NCBI GenBank assembly: GCA_937872275.1
Contig: CALMSE010000051.1
Span: 1 to 14,751, forward strand
Length of the DNA: 14,751 nucleotides
Direction: 5' to 3'
Origin: an uncultured Leucobacter sp.
GTDB taxonomy: Bacteria > Actinomycetota > Actinomycetes > Actinomycetales > Microbacteriaceae
Each line of letters begins with the position of its first letter. Positions within the stretch are counted from its first letter, which is position 1. The notes below the pieces were generated by a model. It made no database searches. It saw only the letters and a list, made by a program, of their open reading frames with translations, and had not been told where the DNA came from. The position numbers and the translations under genes are program-made. Positions 8,106 to 14,751 of the stretch are shown piece after piece.

Positions 8106-9308
8106 ATGCGCACGCTCGACACCCTCGGCGATCTGCGGTCGAAGACCGTGGTGCTCCGCTGCGACCTCAACGTCCCGTTGACGGACGGGCGGATCACCGA
8201 CGACGGACGCATCCGCGCCTCGCTGACCACGATCCGAGAACTGCGCGAGGCGGGTGCGCGTCTGGTGCTGCTCAGCCACCTCGGCCGGCCGGCGGGCGCA
8301 CCCGAGGAGCGCTACTCGTTGCGCCCGGTCGCCGCGCGCATGGCGGAGCTGCTGGAGGCTCCGGTCGCCTTCTGCGACCGGACCGTCGGAGCCGAGGCCG
8401 AGACGGCCCGATCCGCCCTCGGCGACGGCGAGGTGCTGCTGCTCGAGAACCTGCGCTTCAACCCGGGGGAGACGAGCAAGGACGCGGGGGAGCGGCGGGC
8501 CTTCGCGGCCGAGCTCGCGAAGGGCGCCGACGCCTTCGTGAGCGACGGCTTCGGCGTCGTGCACCGCCGGCAGGCGAGCGTCACCGAGCTCGCGGAGGCG
8601 CTGCCGAGCGCGGCCGGGCGGCTCGTCGAAGCCGAGCTCGGCGTGCTGCGCCGGCTCACGGACCACCCCGAGCGCCCGTACACCGTGGTGCTCGGCGGAT
8701 CGAAGGTCAGCGACAAGCTCGGGGTCATCTCGCACCTCATCGAGCGCGTGGACACGCTGCTCATCGGCGGCGGGATGCTCTTCACCTTCCTCGCGGCCCA
8801 GGGTCACGCCGTCGGCGGGAGCCTGCTCGAGGCGGAGCAGCTCGACACCGTGCGCGGCTACCTCGAGACCGCCGAGCGACGCGGCGTGCGCATCGTGCTG
8901 CCGAGCGACGTGGTGGTGGCCGAGGCCTTCGCCGCCGACGCCGCCCACGAGGTCGTGGCGGCCGACGCCATCGAATCGAGCGCCTTCGGGGCCGCCGGCC
9001 TCGGCCTCGACATCGGCCCGGCCTCCGCCGCGGCCTTCGCCGCGATCATCGCGGAATCCGCCACCGTCTTCTGGAACGGGCCGATGGGCGTCTTCGAGAT
9101 GCCGGCCTTCGCCGCCGGCACCCGGGCGGTGGCCCGGGCGCTGACCGAGACCCCGGCCTTCACCGTCGTCGGCGGCGGCGACTCCGCCGCGGCCGTGCGC
9201 GCCCTCGGCTTCGAAGACGCCCAGTTCGGGCACATCTCCACGGGCGGCGGAGCCAGTCTCGAGTTCTTGGAGGGCAAGACGCTGCCCGGTCTGGAGGTGC
9301 TCTCATGA
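8106..9308 (+). CDS. pgk: Phosphoglycerate kinase
   Basis: Pgk interconverts 1,3-bisphosphoglycerate plus ADP and 3-phosphoglycerate plus ATP in glycolysis and gluconeogenesis. The 400-residue product is a full two-domain enzyme. N-domain substrate residues are seen in VLRCDLNVPL (about 15-24), LSHLGRP, ENLRFNPGE and DGFGVVHRRQAS. The nucleotide-binding C-domain shows VLGGSKVSDKLGV, LIGGGMLFTF, VFWNGPMGVFE, GGGDSAAAV and the terminal STGGGASLEFLEGK. The ATG at 8106 has AAGGA eight bases upstream and gives the standard N-terminus. The last bases overlap the tpiA start (ATGA), so the two are translationally coupled. Upstream is the sodA terminator with no visible promoter after it, so how pgk is transcribed is unclear. 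Read-through, or a weak promoter within the hairpin region, are the options. The usual upstream partner gap is not here. Confidence 0.97.
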   Translation: MRTLDTLGDLRSKTVVLRCDLNVPLTDGRITDDGRIRASLTTIRELREAGARLVLLSHLGRPAGAPEERYSLRPVAARMAELLEAPVAFCDRTVGAEAETARSALGDGEVLLLENLRFNPGETSKDAGERRAFAAELAKGADAFVSDGFGVVHRRQASVTELAEALPSAAGRLVEAELGVLRRLTDHPERPYTVVLGGSKVSDKLGVISHLIERVDTLLIGGGMLFTFLAAQGHAVGGSLLEAEQLDTVRGYLETAERRGVRIVLPSDVVVAEAFAADAAHEVVAADAIESSAFGAAGLGLDIGPASAAAFAAIIAESATVFWNGPMGVFEMPAFAAGTRAVARALTETPAFTVVGGGDSAAAVRALGFEDAQFGHISTGGGASLEFLEGKTLPGLEVLS

Positions 9309-10423
9309 GCGAGGAGACGGCGGGCCGGGAGGCCCAGGAGAACGCGGAGACCCCGCTCGTGCTGCCCGGGCCTCCCATGGCCGGACCGTCCGAGGGAGCG
9401 GACGACCAGGTGGTGGGCGACACCCGGCCCACCCCGGTGCTCGAGCCCGTGACGGAGCCTGCGAACGCGGATCCGACGGATGCGGAGACGACGACGGCCG
9501 GGGAGCCCGAACAGGCGACGGAGGCGCCCGAGCAGGCGGAGCCTGCGGAAACGGAGACCGAGCAGGCGGAGCCCGCCGAAACGGAGGCCGAGCCGAGCCC
9601 CGAGGTCGCGGCAGCGGTCGCGGAGATCGCCATCCCGGTGGTCGCCCGCACTCCGCTGATCGCGGGCAACTGGAAGATGAACCTCGATCACCTGCAGGCG
9701 ATCGCGCACGTGCAGAAGGTGTCGTGGTCGTTGAAGGACGTGAAGCACGACTTCGCCGACGTCGAGGTCGCGGTCTTCCCTCCCTTCACCGATCTGCGCT
9801 CGGTGCAGACACTGCTGAGCGCCGACAAGCTGGCGCTGCGGCTCGGCGCGCAGGACGTGTCGCCCAGCGAGGTCGGAGCGTTCACCGGCGATGTCGCGGC
9901 CGCGTTCCTCTCGAAGCTCGACGTGCGCTACGTGATCGTGGGGCACTCCGAGCGGCGTCAGGGCCACGGCGAGAGCGACGAGACCGTCGCGGCCAAGGCG
10001 AAGGCCGCCTCCGCCGCGGGGATGGTGCCGGTGATCTGCGTCGGCGAGACCGCCGAGGATCGCGAGGACCGGGGCGCCGCGGCCGTGCCGCTCGCCCAGC
10101 TCGAGGCCGCGCTGGCCGCGCTCCCGTCCGGGGCCGAGTACGTCGTCGCCTACGAGCCCGTCTGGGCGATCGGCAGCGGCGATCCCGCCAGTCCCGAGCA
10201 GGCCCAGGAGGTCGGCCGAGCGCTGCGCAGGAGGATCGCCGAGCTGAGAGGCCCCGCCGAGGCCGCCGCGGTCCGGTTGCTCTACGGCGGTTCGGTCGCG
10301 AGCCAGAACATCGCCGGCTTCATGCGGCAACCCGACATCGACGGCGCGCTCGTGGGCGGGGCGAGCCTCGACGCGGCGGAGTTCACGCGCATCGTGCAGT
10401 TCCGCAAGCACGTCACCGCCTGA
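9305..10423 (+). CDS. tpiA: Triosephosphate isomerase with long acidic N-terminal extension
   Basis: TpiA interconverts dihydroxyacetone phosphate and glyceraldehyde 3-phosphate. The catalytic barrel spans about residues 115-372 with intact active-site residues: N122 and K124 (GNWKMN), H214 (IVGHSERR) and E284 (AYEPVWAIGSG). Phosphate-loop motifs YGGSV and GALVGGASLD are also present. At 372 residues it is about 115 longer than the usual 250-260. Residues 1-114 are an added Glu/Ala/Pro/Thr-rich segment with no Lys, Cys or aromatic residue, only two Arg and about 28 acidic residues. It contains a 10-residue tandem duplication (EQAEPAETE). The ATG at 9305 has GGAGG exactly 7 bases upstream and overlaps the pgk stop, so the extension is probably translated. 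A GTG at 9638 with no good ribosome site would give a normal-length enzyme. The segment's GC-rich third positions agree with coding. Its function is unknown. Confidence 0.95.
   Translation: MSEETAGREAQENAETPLVLPGPPMAGPSEGADDQVVGDTRPTPVLEPVTEPANADPTDAETTTAGEPEQATEAPEQAEPAETETEQAEPAETEAEPSPEVAAAVAEIAIPVVARTPLIAGNWKMNLDHLQAIAHVQKVSWSLKDVKHDFADVEVAVFPPFTDLRSVQTLLSADKLALRLGAQDVSPSEVGAFTGDVAAAFLSKLDVRYVIVGHSERRQGHGESDETVAAKAKAASAAGMVPVICVGETAEDREDRGAAAVPLAQLEAALAALPSGAEYVVAYEPVWAIGSGDPASPEQAQEVGRALRRRIAELRGPAEAAAVRLLYGGSVASQNIAGFMRQPDIDGALVGGASLDAAEFTRIVQFRKHVTA
9530..9589 (+). repeat. 30-bp tandem duplication within the tpiA extension
   Basis: Two adjacent 30-base units (9530-9559 and 9560-9589) match at 27 of 30 positions. 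They encode the ten-residue unit EQAEPAETE plus Thr or Ala. The differences are two silent third-position changes and one Thr/Ala change, which suggests the duplicate has been kept under reading-frame constraint. Confidence 0.85.
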
Positions 10424-10435
10424 ACCCGTCTCGTC

Positions 10436-10441
10436 TATACT
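10436..10441 (+). promoter_or_regulatory. secG-rbpA promoter -10 (TATACTGG)
   Basis: TATACT followed by GG lies 12 bases after the tpiA stop. It is the near-consensus version of the ATAGACTGG motif seen elsewhere in the window. A start near 10448 gives a leader of about 38 nt to secG. No good -35 is visible. It probably drives secG and rbpA in addition to any read-through from pgk-tpiA. Confidence 0.6.
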
Positions 10442-10485
10442 GGTCTTCGGCCTCTCCGCGCCTTCCCACCGAAAGGTCCCTCTTC

Positions 10486-10734
10486 GTGCTTATTCTCAAG
10501 ATCGCCCTGATCGTGCTGCTGGTGATCACGAGCCTGCTGCTCACGCTCTTCATCCTGCTGCACAAGGGGCGCGGCGGCGGCCTCTCCGACATGTTCGGCG
10601 GAGGCGTCACCTCGAGCCTCGGCTCCTCGGGCGTCGCGGAGCGCAATCTGAACCGCATCACCGTCGCGGTATCGCTCATCTGGTTCGCATCGATCGTGGG
10701 ACTCGGGCTCATCGCCCGCTTCTCGGTGGTCTGA
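10486..10734 (+). CDS. secG: Preprotein translocase subunit SecG
   Basis: SecG is the small accessory subunit of the SecYEG membrane channel that stimulates SecA-driven export. The 82-residue product has the expected form. A hydrophobic segment at about residues 2-25 is followed by the conserved cytoplasmic loop HKGRGGGLSDMFGGG, then SSLGSSGVAERNLNR, and a second hydrophobic segment at about 58-77. The GTG at 10486 is preceded by GAAAGG with a 9-base gap and places the first membrane helix at the N-terminus, as in the family. It is separated from tpiA by a promoter-bearing gap of 62 bases and from rbpA by only 21 bases. secG following tpiA is conserved in actinobacteria. Confidence 0.95.
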   Translation: MLILKIALIVLLVITSLLLTLFILLHKGRGGGLSDMFGGGVTSSLGSSGVAERNLNRITVAVSLIWFASIVGLGLIARFSVV

Positions 10735-10755
10735 AGCTCAAACGAAAGGACGACC

Positions 10756-11118
10756 GTGTCTGGCAGTAACGCCATTCGCGGCGCCCGCGTCGGATCCGGC
10801 CCCATGGGGGAGAAGGATCACGGTGCGCGCGCCGAACGTATCAGCATCTCGTACTGGGACGCGCTCGGAAACGAGACCGTCCGCTACTTCGCCGCGGATG
10901 TGGCGGAGGAGGAGATCCCGGAGCAGATCGATTCGCCCCACACCGGGCTTCCGGCGGGGCGCGATCGCAGCAACCCGCCCCAGCTCACCAAGAACGAGCC
11001 CTACAAGACGCACCTCGCGTACGTGAAGGAGCGCCGTACGCCCGAGGAGGCCGAGGAGCTGCTCGAGCAGGCGCTGCAGAAGCTGCGCGAACGCCGCGGT
11101 TCGGTCGCCGCGAGCTGA
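10756..11118 (+). CDS. rbpA: RNA polymerase-binding protein RbpA
   Basis: RbpA is an actinobacterial transcription factor that binds RNA polymerase and the principal sigma factor and stabilises the open complex. The 120-residue product shows an N-terminal tail with AIRGARVGSG, a central core region containing SYWDALGNETVRYFAADVAEEEIPE, and a C-terminal sigma-interacting helical region, KTHLAYVKERRTPEEAEELL onward. The last region aligns with mycobacterial RbpA (THWDMLLERRSIEELEELL). There are no cysteines, so it is a zinc-free form. The GTG at 10756 has AAAGGA five bases upstream. It is probably co-transcribed with secG and is followed by a perfect 11-bp hairpin that ends the plus-strand cluster. 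Confidence 0.92.
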   Translation: MSGSNAIRGARVGSGPMGEKDHGARAERISISYWDALGNETVRYFAADVAEEEIPEQIDSPHTGLPAGRDRSNPPQLTKNEPYKTHLAYVKERRTPEEAEELLEQALQKLRERRGSVAAS

Positions 11119-11121
11119 TCC

Positions 11122-11154
11122 AGAGCCTCCGAGCCGGTGCGGTTCGGAGGCTCT
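11122..11154. terminator. Bidirectional terminator between rbpA and pgi
   Basis: AGAGCCTCCGA (11122-11132) pairs perfectly with TCGGAGGCTCT (11144-11154) around an 11-base loop. It lies four bases after the rbpA stop and 15 bases beyond the pgi stop, between convergent genes, so it can end transcription from both sides. No T-run follows on either strand. Confidence 0.75.
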
Positions 11155-11168
11155 CGTCGCGGGAGCCT

Positions 11169-12779
11169 CTACAGGCTCTCGATGAGGGCGCGCAGGAGCG
11201 CGTCCGGTCGCGGGCTGCGCAGCGCCAGCACCGGCCGGCCGCGACTCTGCAGCACCTCGCGGTCCCCGCGCGCCTGAGCGGCGATCAGCGCCCCGAAGCC
11301 CATCTCACCGCCCGGGATCGGCTCGTCGACCTCCGGAACGTCGAGCAGCTGGAGGAAGGCGCCGACCCGCGGTCCGCCCTTGTGCAGCTGTCCGGTCGAA
11401 TGGAGGAAGCGCGGCCCCCAGCCGACGGAGACCGGCGCCCCCAGCGCGACCGCGAGCCGATCGCGCAACTCGGCGACGGACCCGCGGAGGGCGTCGGCGT
11501 CGAGATAGGCCTGCACGGCGAGATAGCCGCCGTCGGGGATCGCCGCGCAGAGCTCGCGCAGCGCTTCGCCCACACCCGCAGCAGGCGCGTCCCCCGGGCC
11601 CGCCAGCACCTGGGTTCCCCCGGCCTCCGCGAGCACGGCCAGGGGCCGGTCCTCCGACGCTCCCGGCGCCATCGCGGCACGAGCGGCGACCTTCGCCGCC
11701 TCCACATCGGGCTGGTCGAAGGGGTCGACCCCGATCAGACGGCAGAGCACCGCCGTCGCGGCCTCCCAGAGCAGGAACTGCGCCCCGAGCGATCCCACGG
11801 CCGCGACGGAGGTCTGCGCGGGAAGAAGATTCGCGGCCTCCGGCGAGAGCGCGACGAGCGTCGCCGCCGAGGGCATCGCACCGTGCAGCTCCGGCGCCTC
11901 GCCGGAGAGGGCGAGCGGCAGCAGGCCCTCTCCGTCCTTCCCCGTCGATTCCGCGAGCAGCTGCTCGATCCAGTCGCCGAGCCCCGCCGGGCGCACCTCG
12001 GCCTCCATCAGTGCGCAGGCGTAGCGGGCGGGGAGGCCGGCGGCCAGCGCCGCGGCCAGGCGCAGCGCGGGGTTGGCGGGATCGTCCGCGGAGAGAACCG
12101 GTGCGGCGGCCCGCGCCTCGTCGAGCAGCGCGCGCACACCGGCTCCCGCGAGGGCCGAGGGCACGAGACCGAAGGCGGTCAGCGCCGAGAATCGGCCCCC
12201 GACGTTCGGGTCGGCGAGGAACACCCGGTACCCGGCCCGGCGAGCGTCGGACTCGAGCGGTGAGCCCGGGTCGGTGACGATCACGATGCGCGAGGCGGCG
12301 TCGATGCCCGCCTCCCGGAAGCGCCGCTCGAAGGCGGCGAGGTGGCTGCGCGTCTCGACGGTGGTGCCGGACTTCGAGCTCACGACGACCGCGGTGCGGG
12401 AGAGATCGCCGCCCAGCGCCCGTCGCACGGTCGCAGGATGCGTCGAGTCGAGCACGGTCAGTGCGGCCCAGTCGCGCCGGGCGATGATCTCGGGCGCGAG
12501 GCTCGATCCGCCCATGCCGCAGAGCACCACCCGGTCGATGCCGCGGCTGCGGAGCGAAGCCCGGAGACGGTCCAGCTCGTCCAGCAGCCCCTCGGCGCGG
12601 TCGAAGGCGTCGATCCAGCCGAGGCGGATCGAGGCCTCCGCCTCGGCGGCCGGACCCCAGAGCGTCGCGTCTCCCGCGAAGAGGCGCCCGGCCACTCCGT
12701 CCGAGACCAGGCGGGCGATGTCCCCACCGGCCGCGGAGGGATCCCCGATCAGCTGCACCTCCACCGCGGCACCCGTCAC
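11169..12779 (-). CDS. pgi: Glucose-6-phosphate isomerase
   Basis: Pgi interconverts glucose 6-phosphate and fructose 6-phosphate. The 536-residue product has two sugar-isomerase domains. The first carries GMGGSS (88-93) and [10 protein letters not shown] (134-143), the phosphosugar-binding serines and threonines. Later come [18 protein letters not shown] and, near the end, [19 protein letters not shown]. The last motif and the overall pattern resemble, from memory, the C-terminal half of bifunctional transaldolase/Pgi proteins rather than E. coli-type Pgi. I chose the GTG at 12779 because it overlaps the tal stop by 4 nt (GTGA) and has GGAG 8 bases upstream. An in-frame ATG further upstream, at 12827, lies inside tal and is less likely. 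It is the last gene of the tkt-tal-pgi operon. In other actinobacteria zwf, opcA and pgl commonly lie near here; they are absent. Confidence 0.93.
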   Translation of the reverse strand: MTGAAVEVQLIGDPSAAGGDIARLVSDGVAGRLFAGDATLWGPAAEAEASIRLGWIDAFDRAEGLLDELDRLRASLRSRGIDRVVLCGMGGSSLAPEIIARRDWAALTVLDSTHPATVRRALGGDLSRTAVVVSSKSGTTVETRSHLAAFERRFREAGIDAASRIVIVTDPGSPLESDARRAGYRVFLADPNVGGRFSALTAFGLVPSALAGAGVRALLDEARAAAPVLSADDPANPALRLAAALAAGLPARYACALMEAEVRPAGLGDWIEQLLAESTGKDGEGLLPLALSGEAPELHGAMPSAATLVALSPEAANLLPAQTSVAAVGSLGAQFLLWEAATAVLCRLIGVDPFDQPDVEAAKVAARAAMAPGASEDRPLAVLAEAGGTQVLAGPGDAPAAGVGEALRELCAAIPDGGYLAVQAYLDADALRGSVAELRDRLAVALGAPVSVGWGPRFLHSTGQLHKGGPRVGAFLQLLDVPEVDEPIPGGEMGFGALIAAQARGDREVLQSRGRPVLALRSPRPDALLRALIESL

Positions 12780-13885
12780 CCCGAGCGCTCCAATGCGTTC
12801 CCCACCGACGCGAGCAGTTCGGCCCATGAGGCCTCGAACTTCTGCAGCGCCTCGGCCTCGAGCTGCTCCACCACGGCGGCATAGTCGATGCCGAGGCCGT
12901 CGAGGGCGTTCAGCACCTGATCCGACTCGCGGTACTCGCCGGCGACGGTGTCGCCCGCCACCTCGCCGTGGTCGGCGAAGGCCGAGAGCGTCGCCATCGG
13001 CAGCGTGTTCACGGTGCCGTCGGCGACGAGACCCGTGACGTACAGGGTGTCGGGCAGCGCCGGGTCCTTGGTGCCGGTCGACGCCCAGAGCGGCCTCTGC
13101 CGGTTCGCCCCGGCCGCCGCGAGCAGCAGCGCGCGTTCGCTCCGGAACCCCTGGTCCGCCGCCTCGTGGGCGAGGCGCGCGTTCGCGAGACCGGCCCGGC
13201 TGCGGAGCGCCGCCGCCTCATCGCCGCCGATCTCGGCGAGCCGGGGGTCGATGAGCGCGTCGAAGCGGGAGACGAAGACCGAGGCGACCGAGTGGATCGC
13301 CGACAGGTCGAGCCCCGCCGCCCGGGCGCGCTCCAGCCCGGTGAGGTAGGCGTTGATCACCTGGCGGTACCGGGTGAGGCCGAAGACGAGGGTGACGTTC
13401 ACGCTGATGCCCGCGGCGATCGTCTCGGCGATGGCCTCGAGGCCCGCGTCGGTCGCGGGGATCTTGATCATCGCGTTCGGGCGATCGACGCGCTTCCAGA
13501 GATCGCGCGCCTGCGCGACCGTGCCCGCGACATCGTGGGCGAGCGCGGGGGAGACCTCGATCGAGACCCTGCCGTCCCGACCGCCGGAGACCGCGAAGGC
13601 CTCGGCGAGGGCGTCGCAGGCGTCTGCGACGTCGGCGCAGATCAGCTCGAAGGCCGCCGCCTCGGGCGGGAGCCCGCGTTCGGCGCACGACGCGATCGCC
13701 GCCTCGTAGCCACGGCCTCCGCCGATGGCCGCCGAGAAGATCGTCGGGTTGGTGGTGACCCCGACCACGCCGGACTCGGCGATCAGCTCGGCGAGGCGCC
13801 CGCTGTCGATCAGCTCGCGCGAGAGGTCGTCGAGCCAGATGCTCACCCCTGCGTCTCGGAGGGCGGCGGTGCGCGGATTGCTCAC
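12776..13885 (-). CDS. tal: Transaldolase
   Basis: Transaldolase moves a dihydroxyacetone unit between sugar phosphates in the non-oxidative pentose phosphate pathway. The 369-residue product matches the actinobacterial type. [12 protein letters not shown] (15-26) and GVTTNPTIF (42-50) mark the first strands. The Schiff-base lysine is K141 in NAMIKIPAT, followed by [28 protein letters not shown] and [12 protein letters not shown] supply phosphate-binding residues. The GTG start at 13885 has AAAGGA five bases upstream. It lies 27 bases after tkt and overlaps pgi by four bases, so it is the middle gene of a three-gene operon. The adjacency to a Pgi of the type found fused to transaldolase elsewhere is of interest. 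Confidence 0.97.
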   Translation of the reverse strand: MSNPRTAALRDAGVSIWLDDLSRELIDSGRLAELIAESGVVGVTTNPTIFSAAIGGGRGYEAAIASCAERGLPPEAAAFELICADVADACDALAEAFAVSGGRDGRVSIEVSPALAHDVAGTVAQARDLWKRVDRPNAMIKIPATDAGLEAIAETIAAGISVNVTLVFGLTRYRQVINAYLTGLERARAAGLDLSAIHSVASVFVSRFDALIDPRLAEIGGDEAAALRSRAGLANARLAHEAADQGFRSERALLLAAAGANRQRPLWASTGTKDPALPDTLYVTGLVADGTVNTLPMATLSAFADHGEVAGDTVAGEYRESDQVLNALDGLGIDYAAVVEQLEAEALQKFEASWAELLASVGNALERSG

Positions 13886-13912
13886 GGGGTTCCTTTCGCT
13901 GACGGGGCGTGC

Positions 13913-14751
13913 TCAGGCCGCGAGCGACTCTCGAGCGGCGGCGATGACGGCGTCGGCGGTGATGCCGAACTCGCGGAACAGCGTCTCGTAGTCGGCGGAG
14001 GCCCCGAAGTGCTCGATGCTCACCGAGCGGCCCCGATCGCCGACGTACTCGCGCCAGCCGAGGGCGAGACCCGCCTCCACGCTCACCCGCGCGGTGACCG
14101 CCGTCGGCAGCACCGACTCGCGGTACTCCGGCGTCTGCTCCGCGAACCACTCGAGGCAGGGGGCCGAGACGACCCGGGCGCCGATGCCCTCGGCCGCGAG
14201 GCGCTCGCGCGCCTCCACCGCGAGCTGCACCTCGCTGCCGGTGGCGATGAGGATCACGTCCACCGCGTCGGTCGGAGACTCTGCGAGCACGTAGGCACCT
14301 CGCCGCACGCCCTCGGCGCTCGCGAACTCGTCGGCGCCGCCGGCCGCCTGGGCCGCACCCGCGCCGCGCGGGAAGACCGGCACGTTCTGGCGGGTGAGCG
14401 CCAGACCGACGGGGCCCCCGTGGCGGCTGAGAGTCTCGTGCCATGCGACGGAGACCTCGTTCGCGTCGGCCGGGCGCACGATCGCGAGATTCGGGATCGC
14501 GCGCAGCGAGGCCAGGTGCTCGATGGGCTGATGCGTCGGGCCGTCCTCGCCCAGCGCGATGGAGTCGTGGGTCCACACGAAGATGCTCGGCACGTCCATG
14601 AGCGCGGCGAGGCGCACGGCCGGCCGCATGTAGTCGGCGAACTGCAGGAAGGTACCGCCGTAGGATCGTGTCTTCCCGTGCAGCTGGATGCCGTTCAGGA
14701 TCGCCGCCATCGCGTGCTCGCGGATGCCGAAGTGCAGCACGCGCCCGTAGG
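13913..14751 (-). CDS. tkt: Transketolase (C-terminal part, cut by window edge)
   Basis: Transketolase transfers two-carbon units between sugar phosphates using thiamine diphosphate. About 278 of an expected ~690 residues are visible; the cofactor-pyrophosphate domain lies outside the window. The visible part starts in the pyrimidine-binding domain with [10 protein letters not shown], which carries the Glu that activates thiamine. [15 protein letters not shown], with its catalytic histidines, and [11 protein letters not shown] follow. The C-terminal domain shows [13 protein letters not shown] and ends with [17 protein letters not shown]. The stop is 27 bases before tal, consistent with a tkt-tal-pgi operon transcribed from outside the window. 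There is no sign of damage. Confidence 0.97.
   Translation of the reverse strand, partial: YGRVLHFGIREHAMAAILNGIQLHGKTRSYGGTFLQFADYMRPAVRLAALMDVPSIFVWTHDSIALGEDGPTHQPIEHLASLRAIPNLAIVRPADANEVSVAWHETLSRHGGPVGLALTRQNVPVFPRGAGAAQAAGGADEFASAEGVRRGAYVLAESPTDAVDVILIATGSEVQLAVEARERLAAEGIGARVVSAPCLEWFAEQTPEYRESVLPTAVTARVSVEAGLALGWREYVGDRGRSVSIEHFGASADYETLFREFGITADAVIAAARESLAA

Noticed and set aside
9724..10734. Long alternative-frame protein fused to SecG
   Set aside because: The part before the GTG at 10486 is an out-of-frame reading of tpiA rich in Arg. SecG has a normal start with its own ribosome site and length.

Overview
The window is about 14.7 kb of very GC-rich DNA. Its codon use, several GTG starts, TAGACT-type -10 boxes, an actinobacterial LexA box, RbpA and the order uvrA-uvrC-rapZ-whiA-...-pgk-tpi-secG-rbpA-...-tal-tkt all point to a high-GC actinobacterium. 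Microbacteriaceae (a Leucobacter-like genus) is the best guess; the genus is an inference. Almost all of it is conserved chromosomal core. I saw no rRNA, tRNA, CRISPR, insertion sequence or phage gene, and no gene-free stretch longer than about 125 bases.

Layout. At 1-346 (minus) is the 5' part of an unidentified gene with a helix-turn-helix-like motif, cut by the window edge. A 123-bp divergent region follows, holding a LexA/SOS box on the uvrA promoter. On the plus strand come uvrA, uvrC and rapZ, each overlapping the next by 4 nt. A double hairpin then leads to whiA. Next are sodA with its own promoter and a strong nested terminator hairpin, then pgk and tpiA (ATGA overlap), then secG and rbpA with a promoter before secG. 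A perfect 11-bp hairpin separates rbpA from the convergent minus-strand operon tkt-tal-pgi. The tkt gene is cut by the right edge, and tal and pgi overlap by 4 nt.

How the genes work together. uvrA and uvrC supply two subunits of nucleotide excision repair and look SOS-controlled. rapZ and whiA are regulatory genes conserved next to uvrC. pgk, tpiA and pgi are glycolytic/gluconeogenic; tal and tkt form the non-oxidative pentose phosphate branch. sodA detoxifies superoxide, secG serves protein export and rbpA supports RNA polymerase.

The main points of interest are: a TpiA with a 114-residue acidic, probably disordered N-terminal extension that has its own good Shine-Dalgarno site; a leaderless uvrA mRNA with a one-mismatch LexA box over its -35; an identical ATAGACTGG promoter nonamer used three times; and the absence of several genes usually found in this neighbourhood in related actinobacteria (yvcK, gap, and the zwf-opcA-pgl block). 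I did not find a clearly new multi-gene system; the neighbourhood is ordinary apart from these points.
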